Shown piece after piece: positions 1-9,085 of a stretch of DNA of 64,000 nucleotides (position 1 is the first letter of the stretch; the number at the start of each line of letters is the position of its first letter). The stretch is from JALHUB01 sp963719465. GTDB lineage: Bacteria; Chloroflexota; Dehalococcoidia; DSTF01; JALHUB01. The DNA is taken from positions 1,674,001-1,738,000 of the forward strand of contig OY970386.1 in NCBI GenBank assembly GCA_963719465.1. The letters run 5' to 3'. The position numbers were made by a program, and so were the translations under genes. The notes under the pieces are model-generated. The model was given only the letters and a program-made list of their open reading frames with translations. It was not told the DNA's origin and ran no database searches.

Positions 1-21
1 GTAGAACACGGCTGCCTTCAT
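1..21 (-). CDS. N-terminus of a probable zinc-type alcohol dehydrogenase (runs off the left edge)
   Basis: An ATG at 21-19 on the minus strand is preceded by a good ribosome binding site (GGAGGA about 6 bases upstream). The seven visible residues, MKAAVFY, are the usual opening of medium-chain zinc-dependent alcohol dehydrogenases and related quinone reductases. The rest lies outside the window. The family call rests on this short stretch and its Shine-Dalgarno only, so it is tentative. Confidence 0.4.
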
Positions 22-99
22 ATGGATTCCTCCATGCTTGTGTGACGACGTATCGCTAGCAACGCCGCTCTCCATGGCCTGTTCGATCTGTCGTCGACG

Positions 100-147
100 G
101 GTGCGATGATCGCGCTCTTGGTGCGCTCCTCGCTTCGCTCGTCGCGC
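100..147 (+). repeat. 48-bp direct repeat, copy 1
   Basis: This segment recurs at 257-304 with a single C/T difference, about 110 bases apart. The second half (GGTGCGCTCCTCGC followed by GCTCGTCGCGC) is a partly self-complementary core that appears again at 38921-38953. The stretch 22-318 holds no convincing gene; it consists of this repeat pair and unassigned sequence upstream of the partial gene at the left edge. Confidence 0.75.
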
Positions 148-256
148 CGTGGCCAACTGCGCGAGGCGAAGCCTCGCGCCCGGACCCACGCTGCTAAGAG
201 CACCGATGCTTCATGATACGCCGATTCCCCATGTCGACTTCGGAACGGCAGTGGTA

Positions 257-304
257 GGTGCGATGATCGCGTTCTTGGTGCGCTCCTCGCTTCGCTCGTC
301 GCGC
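257..304 (+). repeat. 48-bp direct repeat, copy 2
   Basis: Second copy of the repeat at 100-147, differing at one position. It ends 14 bases before the 3' end of the acyl-CoA synthetase alpha gene, so it lies just downstream of that gene's stop codon. Confidence 0.75.
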
Positions 305-318
305 TAATGGACGGCCCG

Positions 319-1752
319 CTACTGCATTCCTGCGGCGAACCTACGATAGCCCAGCGCCCGCGCGAAAGCCCGCGCCGCCTGCGAGAACCCCGCGAACGTC
401 GCGATGCCGCGTTCGACGTACTTCTGGCGCTCCTGCGCCACCACCGCTTCGACGTGTCCCGGGTGCAAGATCACTATCAACGGCTTCGACGATTCGTGGC
501 AATGCCGCCCGAGCATCTCCGGAAGCCAATCGAGGCCCGGCGTTCCCGTCGGCGACTGTCGCGCCATCATGCGCGTCGACACCTCGATCGCCAGCGCGTC
601 GATATTCTCGTCGTCTTCGAGCAGCCGGAGTATCCGTTCCAGGTTCTCCGGCGAGGCGCCGAATCCCATCGTTCCGCCGGCGTCCAGCGGGTTGCGATAG
701 CTCCCGCCGACGATGTTGAAAAACCGTGCAAGCTCCGTGTACGATCGCTCGCTGAGGAGCGGCACCTCCAGCCCCTCGCGCTCGAACGCGTCCGTGATCA
801 CCACCGACTGCCCGCCCGTCAGCGCCACCAGCCCCATTCGACGCCCCGTCGTCGGCTTGGCGAGCAGCAGCGCCTTGACCACGTCGAGCGTCTCGTCCAG
901 GCTGTCGGCCGGCACCACGCCCGTTTGTCGCACCAGCCCCTGCCAGACCGACGCCGACGTTGCGAGCCCGCCGGTGTGCGAGAGCATCGCCCGCCGGCCG
1001 CCCTCCGAGAGGCCGCCCTTCCATACTACCACCGGCTTCAGCCGCGCGGCGCGGCGTAGCGCCTCGAAGAGACGGTGCCCGTCCTGCACGCCCTCCAGGT
1101 ACATCCCAATGACCTTCGTCTCCGCGTCCTGCGCCAGGTAGTCCAGGTAATCCGCCGGTCCGACTACGGCGGAGTTCCCGGCGCTTATCGACTTGCTGAT
1201 CTTCACGCCCTGGACGGAGCCAATGAGGCTGAAGTTGATGGCGTGCGTGCCGCTGTGGGAGACGAAGCCGACGTCGCCTTCGTCGCCCGCCGGCTGCTCG
1301 ATCGATTGCCGCACGCCCAGGCGTCGGTTGTAGATCCCCATGCAGTTCGGCCCGATGAGCACGATACCGGCTTCCCTAGCCGTTGCCGTGATCTCCTCCT
1401 GGAGCCGGCTGCCCTCTTCTTCGCCGGTCTCCGCGAAGCCCGACGTGAAGAGCGAAACGCCGCCAACCTTCTTCGCGGCGCAGTCGGCAACCACGCGCGG
1501 CGCTATTTTCCGTGGCACGGCGCAGACCACGTAATCGATCTCGCCCGGGACATCGAGGAGGCTGGCGTAGTTGGAGACGCCGAGCTCGACTATGCCCGGG
1601 ATCTCGTTCGGATCGATCTGGACGGAGTAGAGCCTGCCCTTGAACGGCGCCATGTTGCGCAGCCAGAAGTAGCCCATCGCCCGCTTGTCGCCGACGACGG
1701 CGACGCTGCGCGGATTCAGCACTCTGTCCAGTCGGGGAATGATATCGTTCAC
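319..1752 (-). CDS. Acyl-CoA synthetase (ADP/NDP-forming), alpha subunit
   Basis: A 477-residue protein with an N-terminal CoA-binding Rossmann domain (about residues 8-145, with GPNCMGIYN near 134-142) followed by succinyl-CoA-ligase-like flavodoxin domains. SHTGGLA places the conserved phosphohistidine at His259. These enzymes convert acyl-CoA, ADP and phosphate into acid, CoA and ATP in the cytosol. The ATP-grasp beta subunit lies 30 bases upstream on the same strand, so the two subunits are encoded separately. Together with the pyruvate:ferredoxin oxidoreductase at 10.9-14.5 kb this would give substrate-level ATP from pyruvate via acetyl-CoA. Substrate (acetyl- or another acyl-CoA) cannot be read from sequence. 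Confidence 0.88.
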   Translation of the reverse strand: MNDIIPRLDRVLNPRSVAVVGDKRAMGYFWLRNMAPFKGRLYSVQIDPNEIPGIVELGVSNYASLLDVPGEIDYVVCAVPRKIAPRVVADCAAKKVGGVSLFTSGFAETGEEEGSRLQEEITATAREAGIVLIGPNCMGIYNRRLGVRQSIEQPAGDEGDVGFVSHSGTHAINFSLIGSVQGVKISKSISAGNSAVVGPADYLDYLAQDAETKVIGMYLEGVQDGHRLFEALRRAARLKPVVVWKGGLSEGGRRAMLSHTGGLATSASVWQGLVRQTGVVPADSLDETLDVVKALLLAKPTTGRRMGLVALTGGQSVVITDAFEREGLEVPLLSERSYTELARFFNIVGGSYRNPLDAGGTMGFGASPENLERILRLLEDDENIDALAIEVSTRMMARQSPTGTPGLDWLPEMLGRHCHESSKPLIVILHPGHVEAVVAQERQKYVERGIATFAGFSQAARAFARALGYRRFAAGMQ

Positions 1753-1782
1753 GACGGCCCGCTCCGCCCGGGCGTCAGGGAG

Positions 1783-2476
1783 TCAGGATAGGATGACGCG
1801 CGCGTCGACGGCCACGGCGCCGTCCTTGTAGGCGAAGATGGGGTTCAGGTCCAGCTCGGCGATCTCCGGGTGCGCCTCGACGAAGTCCGATAGCCGCAGC
1901 AGCAACTTCTCCAGCGCGGCCATGTCTGCCGGCTCCTGTCCACGATAGCCCTCGAGCAGCGGCCGGCCCTTGATCTCCTGCACCATCTGCCGGGCGTCGC
2001 GCGGCGTTATCGGCACCAGCCGGAAAGAGAACGTCCTTCAGCACTTCGACGAGCACGCCGCCGAGGCCGAACATGAGCACCGGCCCGAACTGGGCGTCCT
2101 GGCTCATCCCCATGATCACCTCGATGCCCGGGCGCGCCATCTTCTGGACGGAAACGCCGTCGATCCTCGCCTTCGGCTCCGCCTTCTTCGCCGCGGCCAC
2201 GATCTCGTCGAAGGCCGCCTTCGCCTCCGCCGCCGAGCCGACGTTCAGCTTCACGCCGCCGACGTCGCTCTTGTGGGTGATGTCGGGCGAAACGATCTTC
2301 AGCGCGACCGGAAAGCCCATCTCCTGCGAGACCGCCGCTGCCTCGTCGGCGCTGCTTGCCAGGCGGGCGCGGGCCGTCGGGATGCCGGCCTCTTCCAGGA
2401 TGTCCTTCGACTCGACCTCCGTCAGCAGCTTGCGGCCGTCCGCGCGCGCTCTGTCGATGATGCTTGCGATGCTCAT
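1783..2476 (-). CDS. Acyl-CoA synthetase (ADP-forming), beta subunit (ATP-grasp), interrupted by a 1-base frameshift
   Basis: From ATG 2476 the frame reads a typical ATP-grasp beta subunit: IPTARARLASS, FPVALKIVSPDITHKSDVGG, then EVIMGMSQDAQFGPVLMFG. At 2024-2026 (AAA on the plus strand) one base too many throws the frame off. Removing it restores FRLVPITPRDARQMVQEIKG and the conserved C-terminus ELDLNPIFAY, ending at 1783, about 230 residues in all. That matches the usual length of the separate beta subunit. It partners the alpha subunit downstream. Either the assembly has an indel or the gene is newly inactivated; conservation of the out-of-frame tail favours the first. Confidence 0.85.
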
Positions 2477-2632
2477 GGGGCGCTCCGTTCTGACTAGATT
2501 GACGCGTCCGTATCTTAAAGCGCCAGCCGAGAAGCAGTCAACGGAAGCTGCCGTTAACTTATGCGGCTCCTGCGCGTTATACGAAACATCAAGGGTTTGG
2601 TGGCAAGCCCGCTCCCCGCAGTGGAGAGAATC

Positions 2633-2779
2633 ATGCACAAGAGAGTCGTGCTTCTGGGAATCTGTGTCGCCGTCGCGCTCGCGGCTGTTGCCAGGGACGG
2701 CTTCAGCCCGGCGGTCGGAGCCGGCGGCGGCACAATCTCCGAGCCGGACACGATCCGCGACGTCGCTGAAAAGGAGTGA
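2633..2779 (+). CDS. Small predicted secreted or membrane-anchored peptide (48 aa)
   Basis: ATG at 2633 follows GGAGAGA. The peptide starts MHKRVVLLGICVAVALAAVA, a basic N-terminus plus a hydrophobic stretch resembling an uncleaved signal or anchor, and ends with an acidic tail (SEPDTIRDVAEKE). The stop sits three bases before the propeller lipoprotein, whose ribosome binding site (AAGGAG) lies inside this ORF's last codons, suggesting translational coupling. An alternative upstream start exists at 2561 but hides the signal sequence. No family recognised. Confidence 0.5.
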   Translation: MHKRVVLLGICVAVALAAVARDGFSPAVGAGGGTISEPDTIRDVAEKE

Positions 2780-2782
2780 ACC

Positions 2783-4882
2783 ATGTGTCGAGGCGTTTCG
2801 CGGTTGTTGCCCATCGCGCTCGTCGTTTGCTGCCTTGTCGCTGCCTCCTGCGGCGGAACTGCCGCCTCGAAAGACTCTGACATTCCGTCTCCCACGGTCG
2901 GCCCGCCCCCTAGCGCTACCGCGGCAGCCACCGCGACTCCCGTGTCCACACCAACGCCAAAAGGCCCAATCATAGTGGACCGCCTCCCCACGCAAGCGCC
3001 TTCGCCCGTGCCCGCAGGGCTGGCCGGATGCGTTGGTGGTAGAACCACGGTCCCGCAGTCAATCGCCCTCGCTGGCGAGGCGCCGCCTTCGATGCTTACT
3101 GGATACGTTCCCGGAACCTACACGGTCAAAGCTGACGGCTCCAACCTGCAGTACATTCGCGATCTGCAGGTGGAGCAGACTGGCGCAGGGACCACGAGCC
3201 ATGTCGTCTGGTCGCCCGACGGGACGAAGATAGCCTACATCAGCGGGCCCGAGCCGCTTTCACTGGACGTGATGGACCTAGCGACCGGCCGGGTGATCAA
3301 GCTCGGATCCAGCATATCGCTCTACGCCGTCAACTGGGACCCACTCGGGAAGTTCGTCGGCGTGTTCGGGAAGAAGGATCCTGACTCGCCTGAAGACTAC
3401 TACCTCGTGCCGATCGATGGTGGCGCCTGGACACGCGTAGATAACGACGACCCGCGGCTCCCCGAGTGGTCTCCCAACGGCCAGTGCATGAACTACGGGA
3501 CCGGTGCAGAAACGCGAATTCTGGCGCGCGACGGAACCTTGCTGGCAACGGTGCCAAAGACCGAAGGTGGGGTCTGGTCGCCCGACGGCTCGCAACTTGC
3601 TTTGAACTGCCAGCCCGATGTTTGCCTTTGGAAGATCGGCGGCGACCAGCAACCGCAGAACCTTGGAAATGGCTTGCCGCTCGGATGGACTCCCGACGGC
3701 GATAGTGTGCTTACCATAGCGTGGTCCAGCGGAGGCCAACGACTCAACATGCTGTCGCTTTCCGGTGCGCCTGTCGTCGATCTCGGCACCGCCTCGGACG
3801 CGAGCCTGTCGCCCGACGGCAGCAATGTTGCCTTCATCCGCGACGGCAACGTGTACGTCGTCTCCGCATTGGGTGGCGAGCCGGTGCAGATCACCGACAG
3901 CACGCTGCCGTTCATGGTGGAACCCCGCTGGTCGCCGGACAGCAGCACGATCATGTTCTCGTTCGCCCCCCAGAGCGAGACCTTCATAGCCGGTTCGGAC
4001 GGAAGCGGCCCCCAACCTCTTCTCGCAGGCGGTGGCGCCATATGGTCGCCGGATGGCGGCAAGATCTTCTTCGGCGCAGGGTGGAGCGGAACCGGCGCGA
4101 GCGGTTCATTCTATGTTGCCGACGTGGCCGCTGGCACTGTGCGCCGACTCGCCGACTACTTCTATTCCGATGCCATAGGGCCGTGTCGTGTATGGGCCTC
4201 TTCGGAATGGTCCCCGGACGGCCGCTACGTTACCTTCGACAGTGACGGGTATGGCTCGGCTCCGGGCGGCACCTTCGTCGCCGCGGCCGATGGTTCGGAG
4301 GCGCCGCGAAATGTCTCCTGTGGCGTAGCGCCGAGCTGGTCCGCGGACGGTCGGGAGCTTGTCTGCACTGGGTGGGAGGGTCCGCCAGCCAATTCCTGCG
4401 GTCTGTATCTCGCTCCGGTCTCCGGCGGAGAGCCCAAGCTTCTCACAGCTGGCGAGCGGGCGGTCTGGTCCCCTCGCGGTGACCTTATCGCCTTCGCTGC
4501 TAGCGACGAAGTGCACGTAATAAGCCCCGACGGCGCAGGCGACCGGGTCGTCATCGGCGGCTCGGCTGCCGGCACCCCCATCATCCTCCGCTGGTCCAGG
4601 GATGGGCGCATGCTTGCGGTTTCCTTCGCCACTCCGACGAACGTCTGGTCGACGTACGCGATCGACATCGACACCGGGGGGCAGGCAACCTATCTGAGCG
4701 ACGGCGAGGTCGAGAGCTGGTCGCCGGATGGGCAGCAAGTCGCCGTCTCGAAGTTCGACGAAGAGCAGAGGCGCTTCGTCACTTACCTCGTCAACGCTGA
4801 CGGCTCAGGCGAGCGCTTCTTCGTCGATGGCGACGGCGTCGACTGGTCACCGGACGGAAGCAAGATATTGTTCAGTCGCTAA
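2783..4882 (+). CDS. TolB/WD40-like beta-propeller lipoprotein
   Basis: A 699-residue exported protein. The first 22 residues form a lipoprotein signal ending VAASC (Cys23 lipidated), followed by a low-complexity Ser/Thr/Pro/Ala linker to about residue 75. The remainder holds many repeats of the type WSPDG(T/S/R)xI or WSxDG, diagnostic of TolB-type PD40 beta-propeller blades; at least a dozen are visible, enough for two propellers. It should sit on the outer face of the cytoplasmic membrane. Function unknown; such proteins bind peptides or glycans. It follows the 48-residue peptide with 3 bases between. Confidence 0.8.
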   Translation: MCRGVSRLLPIALVVCCLVAASCGGTAASKDSDIPSPTVGPPPSATAAATATPVSTPTPKGPIIVDRLPTQAPSPVPAGLAGCVGGRTTVPQSIALAGEAPPSMLTGYVPGTYTVKADGSNLQYIRDLQVEQTGAGTTSHVVWSPDGTKIAYISGPEPLSLDVMDLATGRVIKLGSSISLYAVNWDPLGKFVGVFGKKDPDSPEDYYLVPIDGGAWTRVDNDDPRLPEWSPNGQCMNYGTGAETRILARDGTLLATVPKTEGGVWSPDGSQLALNCQPDVCLWKIGGDQQPQNLGNGLPLGWTPDGDSVLTIAWSSGGQRLNMLSLSGAPVVDLGTASDASLSPDGSNVAFIRDGNVYVVSALGGEPVQITDSTLPFMVEPRWSPDSSTIMFSFAPQSETFIAGSDGSGPQPLLAGGGAIWSPDGGKIFFGAGWSGTGASGSFYVADVAAGTVRRLADYFYSDAIGPCRVWASSEWSPDGRYVTFDSDGYGSAPGGTFVAAADGSEAPRNVSCGVAPSWSADGRELVCTGWEGPPANSCGLYLAPVSGGEPKLLTAGERAVWSPRGDLIAFAASDEVHVISPDGAGDRVVIGGSAAGTPIILRWSRDGRMLAVSFATPTNVWSTYAIDIDTGGQATYLSDGEVESWSPDGQQVAVSKFDEEQRRFVTYLVNADGSGERFFVDGDGVDWSPDGSKILFSR

Positions 4883-4905
4883 CACTGGCTTTTCGTTGCC
4901 AATGC

Positions 4906-4914
4906 TGGTATAAT
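4906..4914 (+). promoter_or_regulatory. Extended -10 promoter for the HTH gene
   Basis: TGGTATAAT, a perfect -10 (4909-4914) with the extended TG at 4906-4907. No strong -35 lies 17 bases upstream. The start codon of the HTH protein is at 4952, giving a leader of about 30 bases. Confidence 0.6.
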
Positions 4915-4951
4915 CACTGATGCGTCTTAGCGTATTACCAGCGGAGTAGCT

Positions 4952-5167
4952 ATGGTCAGCCAGCCCTTCGACAACTACCTGGACCTGGTCGAGGCCGCCC
5001 GCGAACTCAACATCCACCCTCAAAGTCTGCGACGTCTCATAAAACAGCGAAAGGTCCCCGCGCTCATCTTCGCCGGCAAGTACCTCATCGAGCGCGACAA
5101 GCTGGAGATGTTCAAGACCAACTACGACCCGCGCCCGGGCCGCAAACCGATACGGCGTCTGCTCTAG
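4952..5167 (+). CDS. Small helix-turn-helix DNA-binding protein (excisionase/MerR-like HTH_17)
   Basis: A 71-residue protein. LDLVEAARELNIHPQSLRRL followed by IKQRKVPALIFAGKYLIERD is the classic layout of the HTH_17 excisionase-like fold: helix-turn-helix, then a small wing with a pattern like the GRK(Y/W)LI element. The basic C-terminus (RPGRKPIRRLL) probably adds DNA contacts. It has its own extended -10 promoter and a GGAG ribosome binding site. No phage or plasmid genes are adjacent, so a role in excision is not supported; a small regulator is the likelier reading. Confidence 0.7.
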   Translation: MVSQPFDNYLDLVEAARELNIHPQSLRRLIKQRKVPALIFAGKYLIERDKLEMFKTNYDPRPGRKPIRRLL

Positions 5168-5197
5168 GGGGTTTTCCGAGGGCGGCGTCGTCGGGAA

Positions 5198-5839
5198 CTA
5201 CGCCTGACGGTTCGCCTCCAGGTACGCCAGCGACCGCCTGTACCACTCCTCCGATATCTTGCCACTCGACATCAGGTAGTTGAGGATCACCTGCAGCGTC
5301 AGCAGCGTTTTCAGGCTGATGCCGTTCCTCCGCAGATACTGTCGCCCGCCTTGCTGCCGGTCCACCAGCACCACCGCGTCCTTCACCTGCAGCCCCTCGG
5401 CCCGCAGCCGCTCCGCCGTCTCGACGATGCTGTGCCCGCCCGTAACGAGGTCGTCGACGATAAGCACCGTCTGGCCCGGCTCGTACAGCCCTTCGATGCC
5501 CGGCCCCTCGGAGTTTTTCGGGCGAATGTAGACGAGCGGCACCTTCGCCGTCAGCGAATACGCGGTCGCCAGTTGCAGCCCGCCGAACGGCACCCCGGCG
5601 ACGAGTTGGAACGGCGCGATTTGCGGGTTCAGCATCTCCTGCCGCGTCCGCACGTCGTCGCGAATGACGCGCGCCGCCCGCGCCAGCGCCGTCGGTTTGC
5701 TGATCAGCAGTCGCAGGTTCACGTAGACCGGCGAGTGGACGGCCGTGCGGCCCAGCGTGAAGTCGCCGAACTGAATGGCCCCGAGCTTCCAGAGAGCCTG
5801 GGCCAGCCACAGGTTGCCGGATTGTCGAAACGGGCGCAA
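5198..5839 (-). CDS. pyrE: Orotate phosphoribosyltransferase
   Basis: A 213-residue type I phosphoribosyltransferase. VLIVDDLVTGG at residues 125-135 is the PRPP-binding loop, and FGDFTLGRTAVHSPVYVNLR near the N-terminus fits the orotate phosphoribosyltransferase hood. It transfers orotate to PRPP in pyrimidine synthesis. Translation appears to start at TTG 5839, with AGGGAAG a few bases upstream; no ATG is available. No other pyr gene is nearby. Assignment to orotate rather than another base follows overall similarity and is fairly secure. Confidence 0.82.
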   Translation of the reverse strand: MRPFRQSGNLWLAQALWKLGAIQFGDFTLGRTAVHSPVYVNLRLLISKPTALARAARVIRDDVRTRQEMLNPQIAPFQLVAGVPFGGLQLATAYSLTAKVPLVYIRPKNSEGPGIEGLYEPGQTVLIVDDLVTGGHSIVETAERLRAEGLQVKDAVVLVDRQQGGRQYLRRNGISLKTLLTLQVILNYLMSSGKISEEWYRRSLAYLEANRQA

Positions 5840-5905
5840 TAGACTTCCCTGTCTGGAGGAATGCCGGTCAGATAATACCAGAAATGGGAGTCGATTCGAA
5901 CCCCT

Positions 5906-6898
5906 TCAGCGAATTCGCCGCGAAAGCGCTTCCGGATTGACGCAGTGCGACGGCGTTTCGCCCCGCAGGGCCTGCATGACGCTCTCGACCGCCATCTCCG
6001 CCATCTTGCGCCGCGTCGCAACGCCCGCGCTGCCGATGTGCGGCGTGATGACGACGTTGGCCAGCGTCAGCAGCGGGTCCCCCAGCGGGATCGGCTCGAT
6101 TTCCGCCACGTCGAGCCCGGCTGCCGCGATGCGACGCTCCTTCAGTGCGACGTACAGCGCCCGCTGGTCGACGACGGCTCCCCGCGCCGTGTTCACCAGC
6201 ATCGCCGTCGGCTTCATCAGCGCCAGCTCCCGCTCGCCGATGAGCCCTCGCGTCTCCGGCGTCAGCGGCACGTGCAGGCTGACGAAGTCCGACTCGCCCA
6301 GCAGTCGCTCCAGCGCCGCGAACTCCGCACCTAGCGTCGCCTCCGCCTCCGGCTGCCGGGTGCGCGAGTGGTACAGAATGCGCATCTCGAAGCCGCGGGC
6401 GCGGCGCGCCATCGCCTGCCCGATCTTCCCGAAGCCGACGATCCCCAGCGTTGCGCCGTGCACTTCCTGCCCGAGCAAGAACGATGGGTGCCAGCTCTTC
6501 CAGCCGCCCGTGCGCGTCAGCCGGTCGCCTTCGACGATGCGACGCGCCGCCGCCAGCAGCAGGCCGAACGCGAGGTCCGCCGTTGCCTCGGTCAGCACGC
6601 CCGGCGTGTTCGTCACCAGGATGCCGCGCTCCGTTGCCGCCGCGACATCGACGTTGTCGATTCCCACCGCCATCTGCGCGACGATGCGCAGCCGCCGGCC
6701 GGCGTCCAGCACCGCCGCGTCGATGGGGTCCGTGAGCATCGTCAGCAGCGCGTCGATGTCCGCGACTCGCCGGGTGAGCTCCTCGTGCGACGGCGGCTCG
6801 TCCTCCGGCCAAACGTCCACATCTGCCACCTCGCGCAGGCGCTCCAGCGCATTACCAGGCAGTCGCCTCGTCACAAAGACGCTGGGTTGGCGATTCAT
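5906..6898 (-). CDS. D-isomer-specific 2-hydroxyacid dehydrogenase (glyoxylate/hydroxypyruvate reductase-like)
   Basis: A 330-residue NAD(P)-dependent dehydrogenase. The Rossmann motif VGFGKIGQAMA is at 154-164 and the catalytic triad is intact: Arg239 in NTARGAVVD, Glu266 in GLDVAEIEP, His287 in TPHIGSA. MAVGIDNVDVAAATERGI and TNTPGVLTEATADLA are typical of the glyoxylate reductase/D-glycerate dehydrogenase branch. The exact substrate is not certain. It lies upstream of pyrE on the same strand, 66 bases away, with no obvious functional link. Confidence 0.82.
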   Translation of the reverse strand: MNRQPSVFVTRRLPGNALERLREVADVDVWPEDEPPSHEELTRRVADIDALLTMLTDPIDAAVLDAGRRLRIVAQMAVGIDNVDVAAATERGILVTNTPGVLTEATADLAFGLLLAAARRIVEGDRLTRTGGWKSWHPSFLLGQEVHGATLGIVGFGKIGQAMARRARGFEMRILYHSRTRQPEAEATLGAEFAALERLLGESDFVSLHVPLTPETRGLIGERELALMKPTAMLVNTARGAVVDQRALYVALKERRIAAAGLDVAEIEPIPLGDPLLTLANVVITPHIGSAGVATRRKMAEMAVESVMQALRGETPSHCVNPEALSRRIR

Positions 6899-6928
6899 GA
6901 GACGAGAAGATGACGCGACCGAATGGAT

Positions 6929-7183
6929 CTACTTCCAGAACTCCCACCACTTCTTCGCTTTGGGCTCTTTCCCTCCGCCGCTCGCCATCGGCATCTCCGC
7001 CGGCCCGCCCATCGCGTCCGCCAGCCCCGTGCCGGTCCCCACGTACTTCCAGGGTGACATGTCAAAGTCATGCTTGCAGCCTTCCGCGCAGAAATAGTAC
7101 GTCGTCCCTTCGTATTCCGAGCTTCCCGCCGCATTGTCGCTGTCGATCTCCATCCCGCAAACGGGGTCCTTTACCATCGCCAT
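6929..7183 (-). CDS. YHS-domain protein
   Basis: An 84-residue protein opening with VKDPVCGMEID, the defining YHS motif, followed by YEGTTYYFCAEGCKHDF with the two further cysteines. YHS domains are thought to bind metal and often accompany copper ATPases or monooxygenases. A Gly/Met-rich tail (residues 55-75) and a Trp-rich end (KKWWEFWK) complete it. The ribosome binding site AAAGGAGG is near perfect. No metal transporter is adjacent, so its partner is unknown. Confidence 0.8.
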   Translation of the reverse strand: MAMVKDPVCGMEIDSDNAAGSSEYEGTTYYFCAEGCKHDFDMSPWKYVGTGTGLADAMGGPAEMPMASGGGKEPKAKKWWEFWK

Positions 7184-7283
7184 GTCGACCTCCTTTCGGC
7201 GCGGTTGCGCCTCGACGGAATGACAGCAGCGTAGACCATGTGAAGAGGATCGTCAATAGCGCAGGATGTGAAATCGCCGGTTG

Positions 7284-8045
7284 CTATCCCTTGCTCGATA
7301 GCACGACCTTCTCCGGGGTCAGCGAACGCGCAGCAACACGCGATGCTGTGAACGCAACCGCAATCAAAGCTATGTAAATGGGCGTGAAGTAGTCGGTGTT
7401 CGATCTCAAGTAGTAGGTGACGAACGTAAGGCCGATCCACATGGCCACCATCAGGGTGGCGAAGGCGCCGGTTGCCGCGCGAGGGTTTGTGACGAGCAAC
7501 TGCAGGTACGTTGTCAGCATCACCGCCATGAAGATGAGCACGGGGATAACGATCAGCGCAGTGAGTATGGCTATCGCATCAGGCCTGACGAAGGCACCTG
7601 TCTTCGGGACAACCAGGAAGAAGGAGGTGCCGAGAAACACCACCAGGGCCTCGCCTAGCCCCATGAGGACGGCGACGATGGACAGCCCGAGCGATTTGCC
7701 GATCCATATCTGGCGGAGGCTCAGAGGGGTGACCATGAGCGGCTCGAGGCTGCGCGCGGTCTTCTCCAGGGTAAGGTTGTTGGAACCGACGTTCAGGGCG
7801 TTGGCCAGGCAGAACAAAAGCGGCCAGATGCAGAAGGTGGTGTTCAGGTAGGTCCGGGTCGTATCGCGAAGGGCCTGGGTGCTCGCGTGTTGCTTGATGA
7901 GGTCGCTGATGATCCTGTTGTAGGCAAGGAAATAGGAGGAGGCGGCCGCGAGCATTATCAGGGCGTAGAGGTAGACGATGCGGGTGCGCAGCATCCGGCG
8001 GATGTCGTTGACGGCGACGATCCATATTGTGTCCAGGTTAGGCAT
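7284..8045 (-). CDS. ABC-2 type transporter permease
   Basis: A 253-residue membrane protein with about six hydrophobic segments (near 20-42, 75-92, 115-140, 150-180, 190-212, 222-242). The PLMVTPLSLRQIWIGKSLG element resembles the coupling segment of ABC-2 permeases. It overlaps the ATPase gene by 8 bases (ATG inside its last codons), so the two form one exporter with translational coupling. The substrate is unknown; ABC-2 systems export lipids, polysaccharides, peptides, drugs or sodium. Confidence 0.8.
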   Translation of the reverse strand: MPNLDTIWIVAVNDIRRMLRTRIVYLYALIMLAAASSYFLAYNRIISDLIKQHASTQALRDTTRTYLNTTFCIWPLLFCLANALNVGSNNLTLEKTARSLEPLMVTPLSLRQIWIGKSLGLSIVAVLMGLGEALVVFLGTSFFLVVPKTGAFVRPDAIAILTALIVIPVLIFMAVMLTTYLQLLVTNPRAATGAFATLMVAMWIGLTFVTYYLRSNTDYFTPIYIALIAVAFTASRVAARSLTPEKVVLSSKG

Positions 8046-8985
8046 GTTCCGCTTCCCTCACGATGGCGGTATAGATTTCCTCCAGCGAGGCTTCCTGGCG
8101 TCTGACCTGCTCGACCCGCGCCCCGCGGGAATCCAGCAGATGGACGATGGCCGGGACGTCAGCCGTCCCGCCCGTCGATAGCGTGAGGACGCCGCCGCTC
8201 TGCGACTCGACCTTCACACCGTCCAGCCGCGCGAGCTCCTCGAGCAAGCCCTGAGGGACCGGCTCGTCTGTCTCGATGGTAACGCGGTCGTGACTCATCG
8301 CGCGCTCGATCTCCTCCAGTTGGCCCGCCAGCCGTATCTGGCCGCGATGAATCAAGGCGATGCGATTGCAGATGCGCTGCACTTCGTCGAGGTTGTGCGA
8401 GCTGAGGAAGATGGTCTTGTCCGCTTGAAGCACCATGTTCACCAGCGTCTGCCTGATCTCGATCTGCCCCGTCGGGTCCACGCCGGCCGTCGGCTCATCG
8501 AGGACGAGCACTTCCGGATCGTGCAGCAGCGTTCGCGCCAGCGCCAGGCGCTGTCGCATCCCCTTGGAGTACGTGCCCACCTTGTCGTCCGCTCGATCGG
8601 CGAGACTGGCCAGTTCGATGTTCTCGCCAATCCGCCGGGGAGCATCGGGCAGACCGTAGATTTGGGCGTAGTACGCCAGGTTTTCGTAGGCCGTGAGGTC
8701 GTTGTACAGGCCGTCGACTTCGAGAACGAAGCCAATCTTGCGCCGCGCGTCCCCTTCCCTGGGATCGCGGCCGAGGACGGCGACGGCGCCAGCGGTAGGC
8801 TGCAGCAGTCCGAGCGCGATCCTGATGCTCGTCGTCTTGCCGGCGCCGTTTGGGCCAAGGAAGCCGAAGATGTCGCCTCGCCTCACGGCAAGACCGATAT
8901 CCTTGAGGATTTCCCGTTCGTTTATGCGCTTGAAGACGTGGTCGAAAACTATGACGTCATCAAGGGAGTCTGGGGTCGCCTGCAC
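8038..8985 (-). CDS. ABC transporter ATP-binding protein (ABC-2 exporter)
   Basis: A 315-residue ATPase. Walker A is GPNGAGKTT (near 44-52), the signature is YSKGMRQRLALART, Walker B is VLVLDEPTAG and the switch histidine sits in LSSHNLDEVQR. The first 225 residues are the nucleotide-binding domain; the last 90 form a C-terminal extension usual in exporters of the CcmA/DrrA type. Start is GTG 8985. Promoter not evident. It pairs with the permease immediately downstream. Confidence 0.87.
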   Translation of the reverse strand: MQATPDSLDDVIVFDHVFKRINEREILKDIGLAVRRGDIFGFLGPNGAGKTTSIRIALGLLQPTAGAVAVLGRDPREGDARRKIGFVLEVDGLYNDLTAYENLAYYAQIYGLPDAPRRIGENIELASLADRADDKVGTYSKGMRQRLALARTLLHDPEVLVLDEPTAGVDPTGQIEIRQTLVNMVLQADKTIFLSSHNLDEVQRICNRIALIHRGQIRLAGQLEEIERAMSHDRVTIETDEPVPQGLLEELARLDGVKVESQSGGVLTLSTGGTADVPAIVHLLDSRGARVEQVRRQEASLEEIYTAIVREAEHA

Positions 8986-9085
8986 TTCAGTTGCTTTCCC
9001 GAAGATTATACGTCTCTGAGGAGTCTGGAGCAGCGAGCGGAGACCAATGGAGAAGCGCCCGAGTTACCTTGACAGTGATTCGTGA

